Origin: Neonectria sp. B-13
Lineage: Eukaryota; Ascomycota; Sordariomycetes; Hypocreales; Nectriaceae
Assembly: GCA_002682825.1 (NCBI GenBank)
Contig: NOKP01000033.1
Span: forward strand, 124,001-188,000
Reading direction: 5' to 3'
DNA: 64,000 nucleotides
The position numbers and the translations under genes are program-made. Positions 45,202-56,510 of this stretch are shown here, piece by piece. Each line of letters begins with the position of its first letter. Position 1 is the stretch's first letter. Below the pieces are notes generated by a model. It had not been told where the DNA came from and did no database searches. It saw nothing but the letters and a program-made list of their open reading frames with translations.

Positions 45202-46977
45202 ATGTCTCAGCTCACATTAATGCAGTCAGAAGTACTCGAGTCATATCGACATGCTCATGACCCATTGCATTTCGCCATTGCCCACAACGACCTCGTCAAG
45301 CTACAAGAACTGCTTGAAAATTGTCCCGAGTCGCGTGACGCTCTAAATGAGACCGACGGTGAATGGGGTGCGCCGCTCCATATTGCCATTTACTGCGACA
45401 ACTCGGCGGCAGTGACCATTCTTTTAACTGCTGGAGCCGACCCTTTGATCCGGGCAGACTTTGTCCGTGACGACAAAACATCAACGCCGTTGGGGTTAAC
45501 CGCTCGACTGGGCAATCGACGCCTCCTCCGAATGCTCTGGCAGCACGTCAACCCCAGTGAGAACATCCACGACCCAGACAAGTTTCAGAGCTGCCTTGCT
45601 GAGGCAGCTGAAAACGGTCAACTCTCGACGCTTGCGGATCTGCTGGATTGGTGGGATGGCTGGACTTCCAAGGGCAAGCACCAAGCTTTAGTCCGTGCAG
45701 CAGCAGAGTGGGAGGTCGAAAGCGTTAAATTCCTTCTCTCAAAGTGCTTATTCGAACAACAAGCTCTTGACTCTGCCTTAGCTAGGGTGGCAGATTTCCG
45801 GTCGAACTTCGAGGGCCGCATTCATCGCACAGATGCCCAGTATGCCAGACAATCACATTTGGTTGGGCTGCTAGTGGATGCCGGAGCCGACCCTAACACG
45901 GCTAGCTTTAGGTCTGCCTGGTCTAGTCACAACGAGCCTCTCATGATAGGGACTGCTCGTCATACGAAACTGCACGGCTGTTTGCAGGCGTTTCTCGAAA
46001 AGGGCGTCAATTCTAATACAGCTAATGGTCAAGGACAAACTGCTCTGCATTACCTAGGAGCACGAATACCTAGTGAATACACCCGTGTGGCAGATCCGTC
46101 TTACGAGTCTGGTATTAGGATACTTCTCCAGCACAATGCTTCCGTCCGTTTGAGGGATCTATCTGGTAGCACTCCCCTCCACTTTGCTGCCTCCGGGTCC
46201 ACATTAGATATCCTACAACTCGAACTCTCCACTATTCCCACCAAGGAGGAAAAGGATGCCGCCTTGAGATCCAAGAACGAGGATGGAGAGACATTGTTGC
46301 ACTTTGCATCGGCCGGGGCTAGACTCGATATCATTGAGTATCTCTTGTCCGACCATGTCAGCGTCAACTTTGGTGTCAACGAAGCCACCTCGACAGGCTG
46401 GACTCCCTTGATAAGTGCCCTAGCCCCGATCGCCACGGAATGGCCCACTAAGACGTGACCTGAAGCAATACGCGCTGCTTGCCTTCTCCTGGACCTTGGC
46501 GCGGATCCGGCCGTGACCACGGCCCATGGCTGGACACCGCTGCATTGCCTCGCCCTCCATCTAGAGGGATACAAGACCAGTGAAGCTGACGCAGCACAAT
46601 TCATCGATGACATGATCTCGCGCGGTGCCCTGGTGAATGCTCGCGCTGCATTTGCATTCGAGAATCAAGCACTTAGGCGTACAAGACGCGGTCTCAAAGC
46701 CGGCCTTCTCTGGGGTTGTGACCAGGCACATTATGTCAAAGATGCTGTGCTATGGGGCATGACTATCCGATCTGGCCTCACGCCGCTGCATGTTGCCGCC
46801 CGGCATGGGGCGATGGGCGTGGTCAAAGCCCTCCTAAAGCACGGAGCCGACCCCGCAGCCGAGGACTCGGCTGGGAACTCTCCAGCCAGAATGGCGGGAG
46901 ATTCTCGCGTGCCAGGGAACCATCGGGAGTGTGACGACATAATAACACTCTTAATGGATGCTGGAGGCTCTTACTGA
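45202..46977 (+). pseudogene. Ankyrin-repeat gene A with in-frame stop
   Basis: Frames 45202-46458 and 46459-46977 are in the same register, separated only by TGA at 46456-46458. Read together they match the intact ankyrin gene B (50271-52025) along its whole length, including the closing IITLLMDAGGSY. Ankyrin units seen include APLHIAIYCDNSAAVTILLT, TALHYLGARIP, TPLHFAASGST and LTPLHVAARHG. The stop lies between two repeats (PTKT then PEAIRAACLLLDLGADP). No intron removes it without deleting a conserved repeat. The product is thus a 418-residue truncated protein, unless the stop is read through; the base after it is C but the CUA context that favours readthrough is absent. No signal peptide. 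Function is unknown. Confidence 0.75.
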
Positions 46978-47160
46978 CCGGGTTTCAACATCAAAAAGGG
47001 CCAATAGGGCAAAAACAGGTGAAGTGTTTGCTGAAGACTTTGAGAAATTACTATATGAGCTAGTAAATAAATGCATTTTAAAACCCCCAACAGCCTGCCA
47101 ATTTGCTCAAGCCTGTGTCAGTGAAAACTCTGCCCTAGGAGGGAGCTAACTGGTTTAAGG

Positions 47161-48043
47161 TTACTCTTCTGGCGGCGGCGGCGGTGGCGCGAAGTTGTAA
47201 TCATCCATGTCGAGGACCCAGTTGATGGTGTAGCCGCTGATCTTTTTCTGGAAAGGAAGGTCCTGTTGGGAAGTCGGGTCGGTCGGGTCTCCTCCGAGCT
47301 GACGGTTCGCCTCCCAATCGCCCAGAACTCTACCTGTGTCTTCAGGGTCGATCTCTCTCCCTTCTTCGTACTGAATGTTACCACCATCCAGAATCAGCCG
47401 AAGAGCTGGACCTCGTACATATCCTTGCTCCCACAGCATCACCCCGAAGTTGTCAAGCGCTTCTATGACTGCTGCAGCCGTACCAGATGGGATGCTGCTA
47501 CGGGGAACTGCATGTCCGACGAACCACAGTTCATTCTCAACACACTGAAACGTGTTCCTCACCGTCAAGGGATACTCGCTTGAATCAGAATGAACACGCC
47601 AAGCGTATCTTCCTACTGCGTACCTCACGTCCTGCCCGTGATATACGCTCATGGCAGCAATTCCCATGTAAGAGTGATCTCCAATTTTCTGGATCCAATT
47701 GATCCGAGCCGGGTTGCTGTTAGGGTCGTTTCGATCGGGTCTAGGATGATCGATGTGAAGGTGGAAGACTGTTTTGTTATCAAGACTGTTAGCTTTGATC
47801 TGAGGATAAAAACCAAAACACGCAAAAGAGAGAAATGCTATGATATATCAGGAATCTTAAGCACTCACCAACCCATCGGTCTAGGTCACGGTATTCCCCA
47901 TCCTGATAATGGGTCCGGTCAAAGACTTCATCTAGATTTCCTGGGTCCTGGCCGATCCAGTAGGCGAGCTCTAGCATGGGTCCGGGTCGCGTCTCTCTTT
48001 CGCTGCCGCTGCTGCTACCGCCGTTGTACCACGTGCACACTCT
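47161..48043 (-). pseudogene. Chitinase-like C-terminal relic A
   Basis: Two exons on the minus strand (47869-48043, 47161-47768; 100-nt GTGAGT...ACAG intron) encode a region found again in relic B: GPMLELAYWIGQDPG, RWVVFHLHID, SYMGIAAMSVYHGQDVR and INWVLDMDDYNFAPPPP. There is no start codon: a stop sits in frame just upstream and the LysM gene begins 54 bp away in the other direction. In relic B this region follows a Cys-rich stretch typical of the C-terminus of fungal GH18 killer-toxin-like chitinases, so this looks like the 3' end of a chitinase whose front was lost. The link to chitinase is by position and memory of the family, not by search. Confidence 0.55.
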
Positions 48044-48097
48044 GAGTTTCTAGACACACATCAAGTTTACCGGCAATCGGATATCAAAAGCAACGAC

Positions 48098-49712
48098 ATG
48101 GCACCCTCAATTTATGTGCTGCGGTCGCTCTTGCTCTTGGCTGGTTTGACCGCTTTGGCTATCTCAGGACCTAACCCTCGATCACGACCAGCTCGTGGTT
48201 TTCTCGCCCGTCGGCTGGATCTTCCTGATGGTGTCCCAAATGACTGTACATTCTTGGACACAACTACCAGTGAGAACAACAATTGTGAAGCCTTCGCCAA
48301 TCACTGGGGCATCTCCCACGAGGACTTCATTGCCTGGGTAGGAAAGAATCCGACTGAACTCGTTGGAAAGCTTGACATCTAACAATATCGGCTCCTCTAG
48401 AACCCCTCAGTTGGTGACGATTATAGTGACATCAAGGTCGGCAAGTCTTACTGTGTCGAACGCAATTGGGGTAATCCTATTGCATCGTCCATAACTACTG
48501 AAGAGGTTGAACCTACACCAATGAAGGCCTCAAACGGTAAGCTGCCTTTCCCGCCACGCTTCAAATTTGTTCAACTTGTACTGATACTGCTCTTAAGGTA
48601 TTGAGACCCCTGACTCGGTCCAGCCAGGAATTGTCGAAAACGGCAACAAGTTCTACATGGTCAGGAAGGACGAGAGCTGTGCAGTTGTCGCCTCGAGGAA
48701 TGGTATTACCGAGGCTGAGCTGAAGAAGTGGAATACGAATATCGGTGACACTTGCAACGGCTTGTGGGCAAACGCATATGCTTGCGTCTCCATCATCGGC
48801 CATCAACCCAGCCCTACCAAGATAACGTCTATCAAGCCCACTGTTACCAATGGCATTGAGACGCCTTCTCCAATCCAGGACAATATGGTCAAGAACTGCA
48901 ACAAGTTCCACCTCGTCAAGCCCGGCGAGAGCTGTGCCGCCATTACATCCAAGAACAGCATCACCATTCCAGACTTTTTGAAATGGAATCCCTCTGCTGG
49001 CAGCACTTGTAGCGGTCTCTGGGGTCATACATACGCTTGTGTATCAATCATTGGTCACACGCCAACCAAGCCTGACAACGGGATTAAGACACCTACTCCC
49101 ACCCAGCCCGGTATTGTGGAGAACTGCAACAAGTTCCATCTTGTTAAACAAGATGAGAAGTGCTCAACTGTTGCTACCAAGAACAGTATCTCCATTCCGA
49201 ACTTCCTCAAGTGGAACCCTAGAGCAGGGAGCGGATGCACAGGCCTGAAAGCCAACGCATATGCTTGTGTATCTGTTATTGGCTATAAGCCAACACCAAC
49301 AAACCCCAACAACGGAGTTAAAACGCCTACTCCTACGCAGCCTGACATGGTTCATAATTGCAACAAATTCTACCTCGTTAAACCCAATGAGAAGTGCTCA
49401 ACAGTTGCTAATACTAACCGCATTTCGATCCCAGACTTTCTCAGCTGGAACCCAAAAGCTGGAAATGGATGCACTGGATTGAAAACAAATGCATATGCAT
49501 GTGTTTGGACTACTGACTATAAGCCTACACCTGTTCAAGCTGGTATGGTTAGTAACTGCAAGAAGTATGGCTTTGTTGCAAAGGGTCAAACTTGTGACGT
49601 TATTCAAAAAAAGTATGCAGTGTCGTTCGCAAACCTGTACAAGTGGAACCCAGCCATTGGCAAGGATTGTAAGAGTTTGTGGGCTGAGACCTATCTATGT
49701 ATTGGGGTGTAG
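48098..49712 (+). CDS. Secreted protein with six LysM domains
   Basis: Three exons (48098-48337, 48401-48536, 48598-49712) give 496 residues. Residues 1-23 are a signal peptide. The mature protein has one degenerate LysM (about 50-105, spanning intron 1) and five clear ones from ~140 to the end, each near 50 residues with the pattern C-N-K-F, V-K-x-x-E-x-C, then F-L-K-W-N-P and a closing Y-A-C-V. Linkers carry the repeated phrase NGVKTPTPTQPDMV. Repeats 3-5 are very alike, pointing to recent internal duplication. LysM binds chitin or N-acetylglucosamine polymers; secreted fungal members shield walls or sequester chitin fragments. No catalytic domain is present. It is the intact survivor between two chitinase relics. 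Confidence 0.92.
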
Positions 49713-50270
49713 GATGATCTTGGCTATATCACGATTCACTATTGAATTCTTAATATACTCCTCTGTGTGTACTTAGGTATTAGATAGTCTCTATACATAT
49801 CTTTCCCTATTACCTTACTTTCTTGCTTAAAAGCTTTCGCAGAGTGCTCTCTCCTTGGCCTTCACAGCTGCACCTCGATCTTGGATTTCACCGAACGGAC
49901 TTTGTGGCTTGCCTGGATCAGGTCGGCATTGGGAAAGTTATATGATATTGATGCACATTACCGTCTCCCCGTCTTGATATAGGGTAGCAGCATCTATTAT
50001 GTAGCAATTGGTGAATCTAATGTTTCTCTATTGACAGCGTAACATCTTGATATTGACCGCATAACACCTTGATACATCTCAGTGGCTCGCTTGGTACATA
50101 CGTTTATTTAGTACCCAGGATCAATCCCCATGCAAAGCGGGGTTGATTCAGCCCCACATAAGCTATCGCTATATAATGGCCTCTCGCTCGCCCTGTAAAT
50201 CGAATCTGTTCTCCAGTCGCATCAGCGGTAACAATACAACTACATCCAGTCTTAGCAACATACTGCTTCA
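49713..50270. other. Intergenic, LysM terminator side and ankyrin B promoter
   Basis: 558 bp without a recognisable gene. Contains a short near-repeat TAACATCTTGATA / TAACACCTTGATA at ~50040-50075. Confidence 0.5.
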
Positions 50271-52025
50271 ATGAGCGATCTAGTTAAGCCGCTCGACTTA
50301 ACCCTACATGAGGCCATTCGCGAGAACAATCTGTCCAAGCTGCAACAATTCATTGATTCAATGACACCTGAGGACTTACATGACCATCTCGACGAGGACG
50401 ACTGCGACTGGGGCATGCCACTTCACGTCGCAGTCATGTGCAACAACCAGGCAGCAGTGGAGATTCTTCTGAAAGCCGGTGCCAGCCCTCTTAGGGCGAG
50501 ATTGGTAGGTGACGACCCGCCGGCGCCAATATCAGTAGCGGCTCAACAGGGCAATAGAGCAATTCTGCGGCAGCTCTGCCAACATATCGACCCCGACCAC
50601 CACGTCAGTGACTACCGAAACTTCCAGTCATGCCTTACTTACGCTGCCATTTACGGGCAAGTATCGGTCGTTGCCGACCTCCTGGACTGGTGGAGTGGCT
50701 GGAGCTCAATGACTAAAGAACAAGCCGTGCTCGGGGCGGCAACGAGATGGAGGCTTTACGTCGTCGAATTGCTTCTATCAAAGTTCTCCTTCGACCAGCA
50801 GACCCTCGATCGTGTTTTATACCGCGCAGTCAACTCAAAGACTCTGCTGGGTTCTGATTGGCATGTCACATACGAGGGCGTGGACTACTTTGAACAGCAA
50901 CAACTCATTGCGCTGGTGGTGGATGCAGGAGCCAACCCCAATACGACTATCGACGGTACAAACCTTGTTAAATCGGCTGCCTACCGCACGAATTTGGTCG
51001 GCGGCTTGAAAGTGCTTCTTGAGAAAGGGTCGGATCCCAACGCGACGAACGAAGAAGGAAACTCTGCTCTGCATCGCCTCGGCTTCCCAGTACTTATTGA
51101 TCGACCTCCACTGAGAAGGGCGTTGCATGAGGCCGGCATCCGTCTTCTCATCGAGAAAAATGCCTCTGTCTGTCTGAAGAATAAGGCTGGAGAAACTCCT
51201 ATTCACTATGCTGCATGGGGCTCCAACCAAAGAATTTTGCAACTCTATCTATCTGCCTCCCCGACCGAGGACGAGCGAAATGCTTTGATACGGTGTAAAA
51301 GCCACGATGGAGAAAGTCTACTACATTTTGCGGCGGCTGGGTGCAAACTTGACATTATTGAATACCTCTTTTCTCACGCTGGCATGGAACCCAACATCAA
51401 TGAAGCCAATTCCAATGGCTGGACCCCTCTGATGTGTGCACTGGCCCGAACTGCCGAGCCCATGGCCGGGTATGAACTCAAAGAGCTGTCACAAGCAATA
51501 CGAGCTACACACTTTCTGCTTGCACACGGTGCTAACCCCCTCGTCATCACCGCCGAGGGATGGACTCCGTTACATTGCCTCGCACTCTACTTGGGTGAAG
51601 ATATCGGCGACGAGACCAGGCAACTGATTGACCTCTTCATTTCGGCAGGCGCAGATGTCAACGCTCGCGCTCTGTTCCCAGTTGAAATTTCGCCTGCTTC
51701 TGTTCGCCCCAGTGCCTTTCGTGACCTCGGGCTAAGTAGCGTTAAGTTATTCGGTTGGGGACGCCGAGTTGACGCAGTCATCAAAGCCCCTGCTATGTAT
51801 GGGATGATGGTTCGATCTGGCCTCACACCTTTGCATTTTGCAGCGGCATACGGTGCTCTGGGCGTAGTGGAGGCGCTTTTAAGAAATGGAGCGAATCCTG
51901 CCGCTGAAGACTTCAGTGGAAAATCGCCTGCGAGAACGGCAGGGGAGTCAACGCGGATGAAGAATTACGAGGAGATTCAAGACAAGATCATCACCTTGCT
52001 GATGGATGCTGGGGGTTCATATTGA
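50271..52025 (+). CDS. Ankyrin-repeat protein B
   Basis: Single exon, 584 residues, intact paralogue of gene A. Ankyrin units run from end to end, for example MPLHVAVMCNNQAAVEILLK, NSALHRLGFPV, TPIHYAAWGSNQRILQLY, ESLLHFAAAG, GWTPLHCLALYLG and LTPLHFAAAYGALGVVEALL, with less regular helices between. No signal peptide, membrane segment or catalytic domain, so probably a cytosolic scaffold. It stands alone rather than as the tail of an NLR. As at copy A, a chitinase-like relic lies just downstream on the opposite strand, so ankyrin plus relic form the duplicated unit. Confidence 0.88.
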   Translation: MSDLVKPLDLTLHEAIRENNLSKLQQFIDSMTPEDLHDHLDEDDCDWGMPLHVAVMCNNQAAVEILLKAGASPLRARLVGDDPPAPISVAAQQGNRAILRQLCQHIDPDHHVSDYRNFQSCLTYAAIYGQVSVVADLLDWWSGWSSMTKEQAVLGAATRWRLYVVELLLSKFSFDQQTLDRVLYRAVNSKTLLGSDWHVTYEGVDYFEQQQLIALVVDAGANPNTTIDGTNLVKSAAYRTNLVGGLKVLLEKGSDPNATNEEGNSALHRLGFPVLIDRPPLRRALHEAGIRLLIEKNASVCLKNKAGETPIHYAAWGSNQRILQLYLSASPTEDERNALIRCKSHDGESLLHFAAAGCKLDIIEYLFSHAGMEPNINEANSNGWTPLMCALARTAEPMAGYELKELSQAIRATHFLLAHGANPLVITAEGWTPLHCLALYLGEDIGDETRQLIDLFISAGADVNARALFPVEISPASVRPSAFRDLGLSSVKLFGWGRRVDAVIKAPAMYGMMVRSGLTPLHFAAAYGALGVVEALLRNGANPAAEDFSGKSPARTAGESTRMKNYEEIQDKIITLLMDAGGSY

Positions 52026-52246
52026 AGGATGGCTTTAGGTGAGACTCAGTAGGTAAGGTAACATAGTGTTTCAATCACAGGACGACAAGAATCTCCAGAA
52101 ATGACACAAAGGGTTTGATTAGTATCGATAATCCATCGTCTTGAATCGCTCCGTCCTAATTTTAGACTAATTCTACACTGAGATAAGTAACAAACCTCCA
52201 CGCCCTTGACTCGCAATACTTGGCTGAAACATCATATCGTTTGTCT

Positions 52247-54360
52247 TCAGTCAGCTGGCGGTGTGTTGGTTACGAAGTGGTGCATATTGTCTTCCAACAG
52301 CCAGTTGATGCTGTTAGGAATGAGGCCCCCGAGGGCAGAGCTGGTTTCACGTTTAGTATGCAAGGTGCCAGGGTTTTCAGGGTTGATCTCATCGTCTAGA
52401 CTACCGCCGCCTTCAAGGATCAGTCCCAATCCAGCCCTGGCAACATATCCTTCCCGCCAAAGCCGCTGGCCGAAAGTTTGTGACGCGGCAATAACTGGAT
52501 CTGTGCTGGCAACAATCAGAGGCGCCCCAACAAACCACGTATCTACATCGTGACTCTGGCAACAAACCCCGTTCCTCTCCGTCCACATGGTCCCGTCATC
52601 ATCGACGCGCCAGTTGTACTGACTTATAGCTTCTCTCACGTACTGTCCGTGGTGAACGGTCATTCCAGTTATACCCATGTATGTGTGACCGTTTTTGTGT
52701 CGTTGTATTAACCTAGAACCTGCCGGGTTATTGGAACCTCTAATGGAATCGATGTGCCAGTGGAATACTGTTTGCAGTAGCACTAGTTGGCTTGGGTATC
52801 AGATAACCAGCCATGGCTTCCACTGGGCTGTGTTGTACGCCATATGGATAAACAGTGCATATCGAGTGTGAATATTACTTATCGACCCATCTATCAGTCC
52901 CAAAGTTTCCCCGGAATCTATTTTCTTGGTATGGTGTTGAATTGCGGTCGGTTGAGGACACGCCCGGGTTCGGGCCGATCCAGGAGGCAAGCTCCAGAAG
53001 CGGTCCCACTGGCGAGCCCGTCGCTGAGCCTGTTTGCCATTGCCAGCGGGCATAATGAAGGCTCAGATCACCTTGTTCGATTACCTCGAGAATTCGAACT
53101 AAAAAGGGGATTCCAGGCTGCCTTGGGTTTTCGTCGTCGTCGTAGGTATGAACATATCGCTTATCCTCAGATGTGCTCTGCTCTTATCGCCGATCGGAGC
53201 TAGGTGAAGATATTTGGCACATGGAGGTATCAAAGCTCCTAGCTCTACGAAGCCACGGGCCGGCAGCTTCAGGGTTCAATAGAACGGACTCGAGCACTCA
53301 GCTCTGATCGTAAATGGGAAAATTTGCGTACCAATCTCGCATTGGCCGAGTCTCAAGATCGGTGTCAAAGGAGCCGGCAAAGTGGCGGTCCCAGATGTGA
53401 CGTATGGGATCGTATCCTGAATCGGTCATGCTAAACATGAGTCTGGCAAAGGCAAGTAGTCGTATCCAGTTGTCCATGGAACAATCTGTTGCTCGCCCTT
53501 GGAGAATCTCGTGCTCCCTGGCTTCGACCCTGAGGTCCCTCTTATTGGTTTCGCCTTCCCTGGCAACGCCATGGATATCCAGGTTGAGAATTGTGGCTGG
53601 ACAAGTCGGGTTGTCGAGATAGCTATCCATAAGCGACTGGAACTGTCGGGTCTGAGAGGACGCACTAACATCATGGCTGTCGTCATCGCGCTTCTCATTC
53701 TCTGATTCCTCATCACAGCAAAACGCCAGCTCGCGATCGCAGCCTTCGCTTCCGAAGTTGGCGACGCGCGCTCCCTTTTCCAGGGCGACATGGACTTGAC
53801 CATTATGGGAGACACCTTCGCAAACGGTTGGCTTGTTGTCGAGGAAGCCAGCTCTCTCAACCAATTGCGTGTGTTTTTGAACGGAACTGGCGCTGGATTG
53901 GAGCAGCAGCAGGACCTCGTTTTGTCTTTGGAACACTGCTTAAGGCCTCCGGGGCCGATGCTCGAGGTCGTCAAACGGTTCAAAAAGACATCAAGACAAG
54001 GCGATGGCTCACTATATGCTTAACATTCCGTCCAGTAGTGCTTGTCGTACGCCTCTGTGACTTCGGTCCGGTCACAGCACGCACTCTGGTGGTTTTTGGA
54101 GCATCCCTTGCGGAGCGTTCCAATTTCAACCTCTCCGTCATTACAGCCGGGTGTGCAATGGCCTGAATTGCGATGGCCTCGCCATGTACAAACTGGCAGC
54201 TCATGGTTTGATGGACAGCATAGTCGAGAAAATCCGAGCCTCCAAGCTCAGCGTCGCAATAGGATGTATGAAGCATAACCTCCTTGTGCTCATCACGCTG
54301 CACCGTCTTGAGCCCGGACGAACACTCCTGGTAACAGCTGGTCCGGCGAAATATGCCAGG
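52247..54360 (-). pseudogene. Chitinase-like C-terminal relic B
   Basis: Minus-strand pieces in order. A Cys-rich stretch at ~54340-54020 (LCCPSNHELPVCTWRGHRNS, then GHCTPGCNDGEVEIGTLRKG) resembles the C-terminal cysteine region of fungal GH18 killer-toxin-like chitinases. Next come GFLDNKPTVCEGVSHNGQVH (53298-53936) and, after stops, GPLLELASWIGPNPG and the 52247-52783 segment shared with relic A. Lesions: frameshift near 54245, TAA at 54020-54022, frameshift near 53880, TGA at 53298-53300, TAA at 53184-53186, and a lost intron donor at 52881-52882 (AT where relic A has GT). The GH18 catalytic domain with DxxDxDxE is absent. A chitinase would hydrolyse chitin beside the LysM protein. Confidence 0.6.
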
Positions 54361-55137
54361 CGACTTGCTTCGTTGCTTGTCTGGCTTCCCCTTGTCTGTG
54401 GAGTCGGGAGAGTCGGGGGTTTTGGTGTATAGAGGTAGCCCCGATGGAGCATCCGCGACGCAGCGGGGCCCGGGGCTTGCCCCGTGCGGTTTCAAAGGCT
54501 CGGGACTTGTCTCCGGCCTTGCAAGCCAGCTGCGCTTCTCCGAATCGCCAGGGAACGCCTTGAATTGATAATACATTTCTCGGAGTTTGAAAACGACCCG
54601 AAACCCGCTACTCCCACTTCCCAAGTCGGCAATATGATGATCTCGGCGCGGGCTTCCTTACCCCTTTGATGGCCATGAGTAACCTAGGATCTGCTCGGAT
54701 CACTCACCCTAGCCCATACTTTGCGGTGACCCTGAACAGAATCAATGATCCAGCTCATCCGATTTGCGAAAGGGTGATGAGCCATAATGGTCTCCGAGCG
54801 GATGACACCCCGAGCGCGGTCTAATTTGGGTGTTGTTCACTTTAATGTGCAAGCGCGATGCAACATAGCGCTTACATGGGATAACATAACGCTTAGACTA
54901 CATGCGAGATGGTCCCACCCTTTAGATCCGGTCGGAGCTGGCCCCGCGCGGGAAGAGGTTAGACCCGGGTTCGCGGACAATTCTTCGTCCCCGTCCAGGC
55001 CGTCCCAGGCCTCCAGTATTTTCGGCATGTTGTCTTCGCTTGCTCGAGTATTCTGACAAGTGTTTAAAAGGAGTCCAATGATTTTCCGTAATTGATAAAT
55101 TTACTTTGTGTTTTGTACCAATTCATCCATCAATATC
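54361..55137. other. Intergenic, no gene seen
   Basis: Open frames here are not gene-like. This is where the missing front of relic B would be expected, but no GH18 motif was found on either strand. It also holds the epoxide hydrolase promoter. Confidence 0.5.
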
Positions 55138-56510
55138 ATGGCGGGGACTGACTTTGCGACTCTGCCAGCGGGCATGCCGGGAAAGCCTGTGCCCTTCTCA
55201 CTCCAAATTCGCGATCAGGATCTAGCGGAATTCCGAGACCTTGTCAGACTCTCCAAGGTTGGACCGCCGACGTGGTGGAATAAGCAAGACGACCGTCAAT
55301 TCGGCATCACTCGTGAGTGGTTGGTCGAGGGAAAGAAAGCTTGGCTTAACGTCTTTGACTGGCGCAAGCACGAGAGACACATCAACAGCTTCCCGAACTT
55401 CACAATTGACATTGACCATCCAGAGGTTGGGAGTACTAATGTACACTTCGCTGCCCTGTTCTCAACGAAGAGGGATGCAATCCCTATCATCCTCATGCAT
55501 GGCTGGCCGGGCTCGTTCCTCGAGTTCCTGCCAATGATGGACCTCCTCGTCAAGAAATATACACCTGCTACACTGCCTTACCACATTATCGCGCCCTCCA
55601 TACCGGACTATGGACTTTCATCTAGCCCTAGTCAGGACGGTGAATTGGATTTGGACAAGGCTGCATGCATCATGAACCAGCTGATGGTCGATCTTGGATT
55701 TAGCAATGGCTATGTTGCCCAGGGTGGTGATGTTGGGAGCTGGTTGTCTCGACTGATGGCCGTTCGATTCACTGAATGCAAGGCATTTCATCGTATGTAT
55801 TACCTGATACTAGACGAGTAAAGGCCAGAGAGCTAAATCATTACAGTCAACCTTCTCTACCTAAACACAGAAGATAAAGTCAGCAGTATTGAGGCTCTGA
55901 CCCCTAATGAGCAGGAACGTCTTGAACAATCAAAGACATGGCAAACTGGAGGAATGGCATATGCCAGCGAACATGGTACTCGTCCTGCGACCATAGGACT
56001 TGTTCTTTCTTCAAGCCCTCTGGCCATGCTAGCTTGGTGAGTTCGCCTCTGCAGTTACGCGATTGATATAGCTTTACTGACATTATTCATCCTTTAGGAT
56101 TGGCGAGAAGTTCCTCGATTGGTCTGACACTCAGAACCCTCTGTCCCTCGACACAATTCTGTTCATGGTTAGCTTTTACTGGTTTACATTTACCTTCCCT
56201 CGTGGATTGTATCCATATAGAGTGCTGGTAAGGGAGGGAGTTGAAGGCTTCCCTATTTCCAAGGAAAAGCCACTTGGGTACTCAGCGTTTGCAGGCGAGC
56301 ATTTCTGGCTACCTAAAATGTGGGCTGAAGAGATTTACCCTAACCTTGTGCTTTATAAGACACATTCTAAGGCATGTGGCATCTACTTCAGATGCGTTAT
56401 AGATGTTACTGACATATTCTTAGGGAGGGCATTTCGCTGCACTGGAACAGCCGCAAGCCTTCTTAGAAGACATTGAGGAGTTTGTTGTGAATATTGGATG
56501 GAGCCCATAG
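55138..56510 (+). CDS. Epoxide hydrolase (alpha/beta-hydrolase, EHN type)
   Basis: Four exons (55138-55792, 55847-56036, 56098-56371, 56424-56510) encode 401 residues in frame. The N-terminal EHN region has FSLQIRDQDLAEFRDLVRL. The oxyanion motif is HGWPGSF near residue 121, the nucleophile Asp is in QGGDVGSW near residue 195, and the catalytic His is in GGHFAALEQP near residue 376. The last intron (56372-56423) starts with GC instead of GT (AAG/GCATGT), the accepted minor GC-AG class. Splicing there is needed to place the catalytic His. Such enzymes open epoxides to diols, often for detoxification. No signal peptide, so cytosolic. Confidence 0.9.

Noticed and set aside
54361..55030. Missing GH18 catalytic domain upstream of relic B
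   Set aside because: All frames on both strands were read for DxxDxDxE, SxGG and substrate-barrel motifs; none was seen, so the front of the gene is absent rather than hidden.
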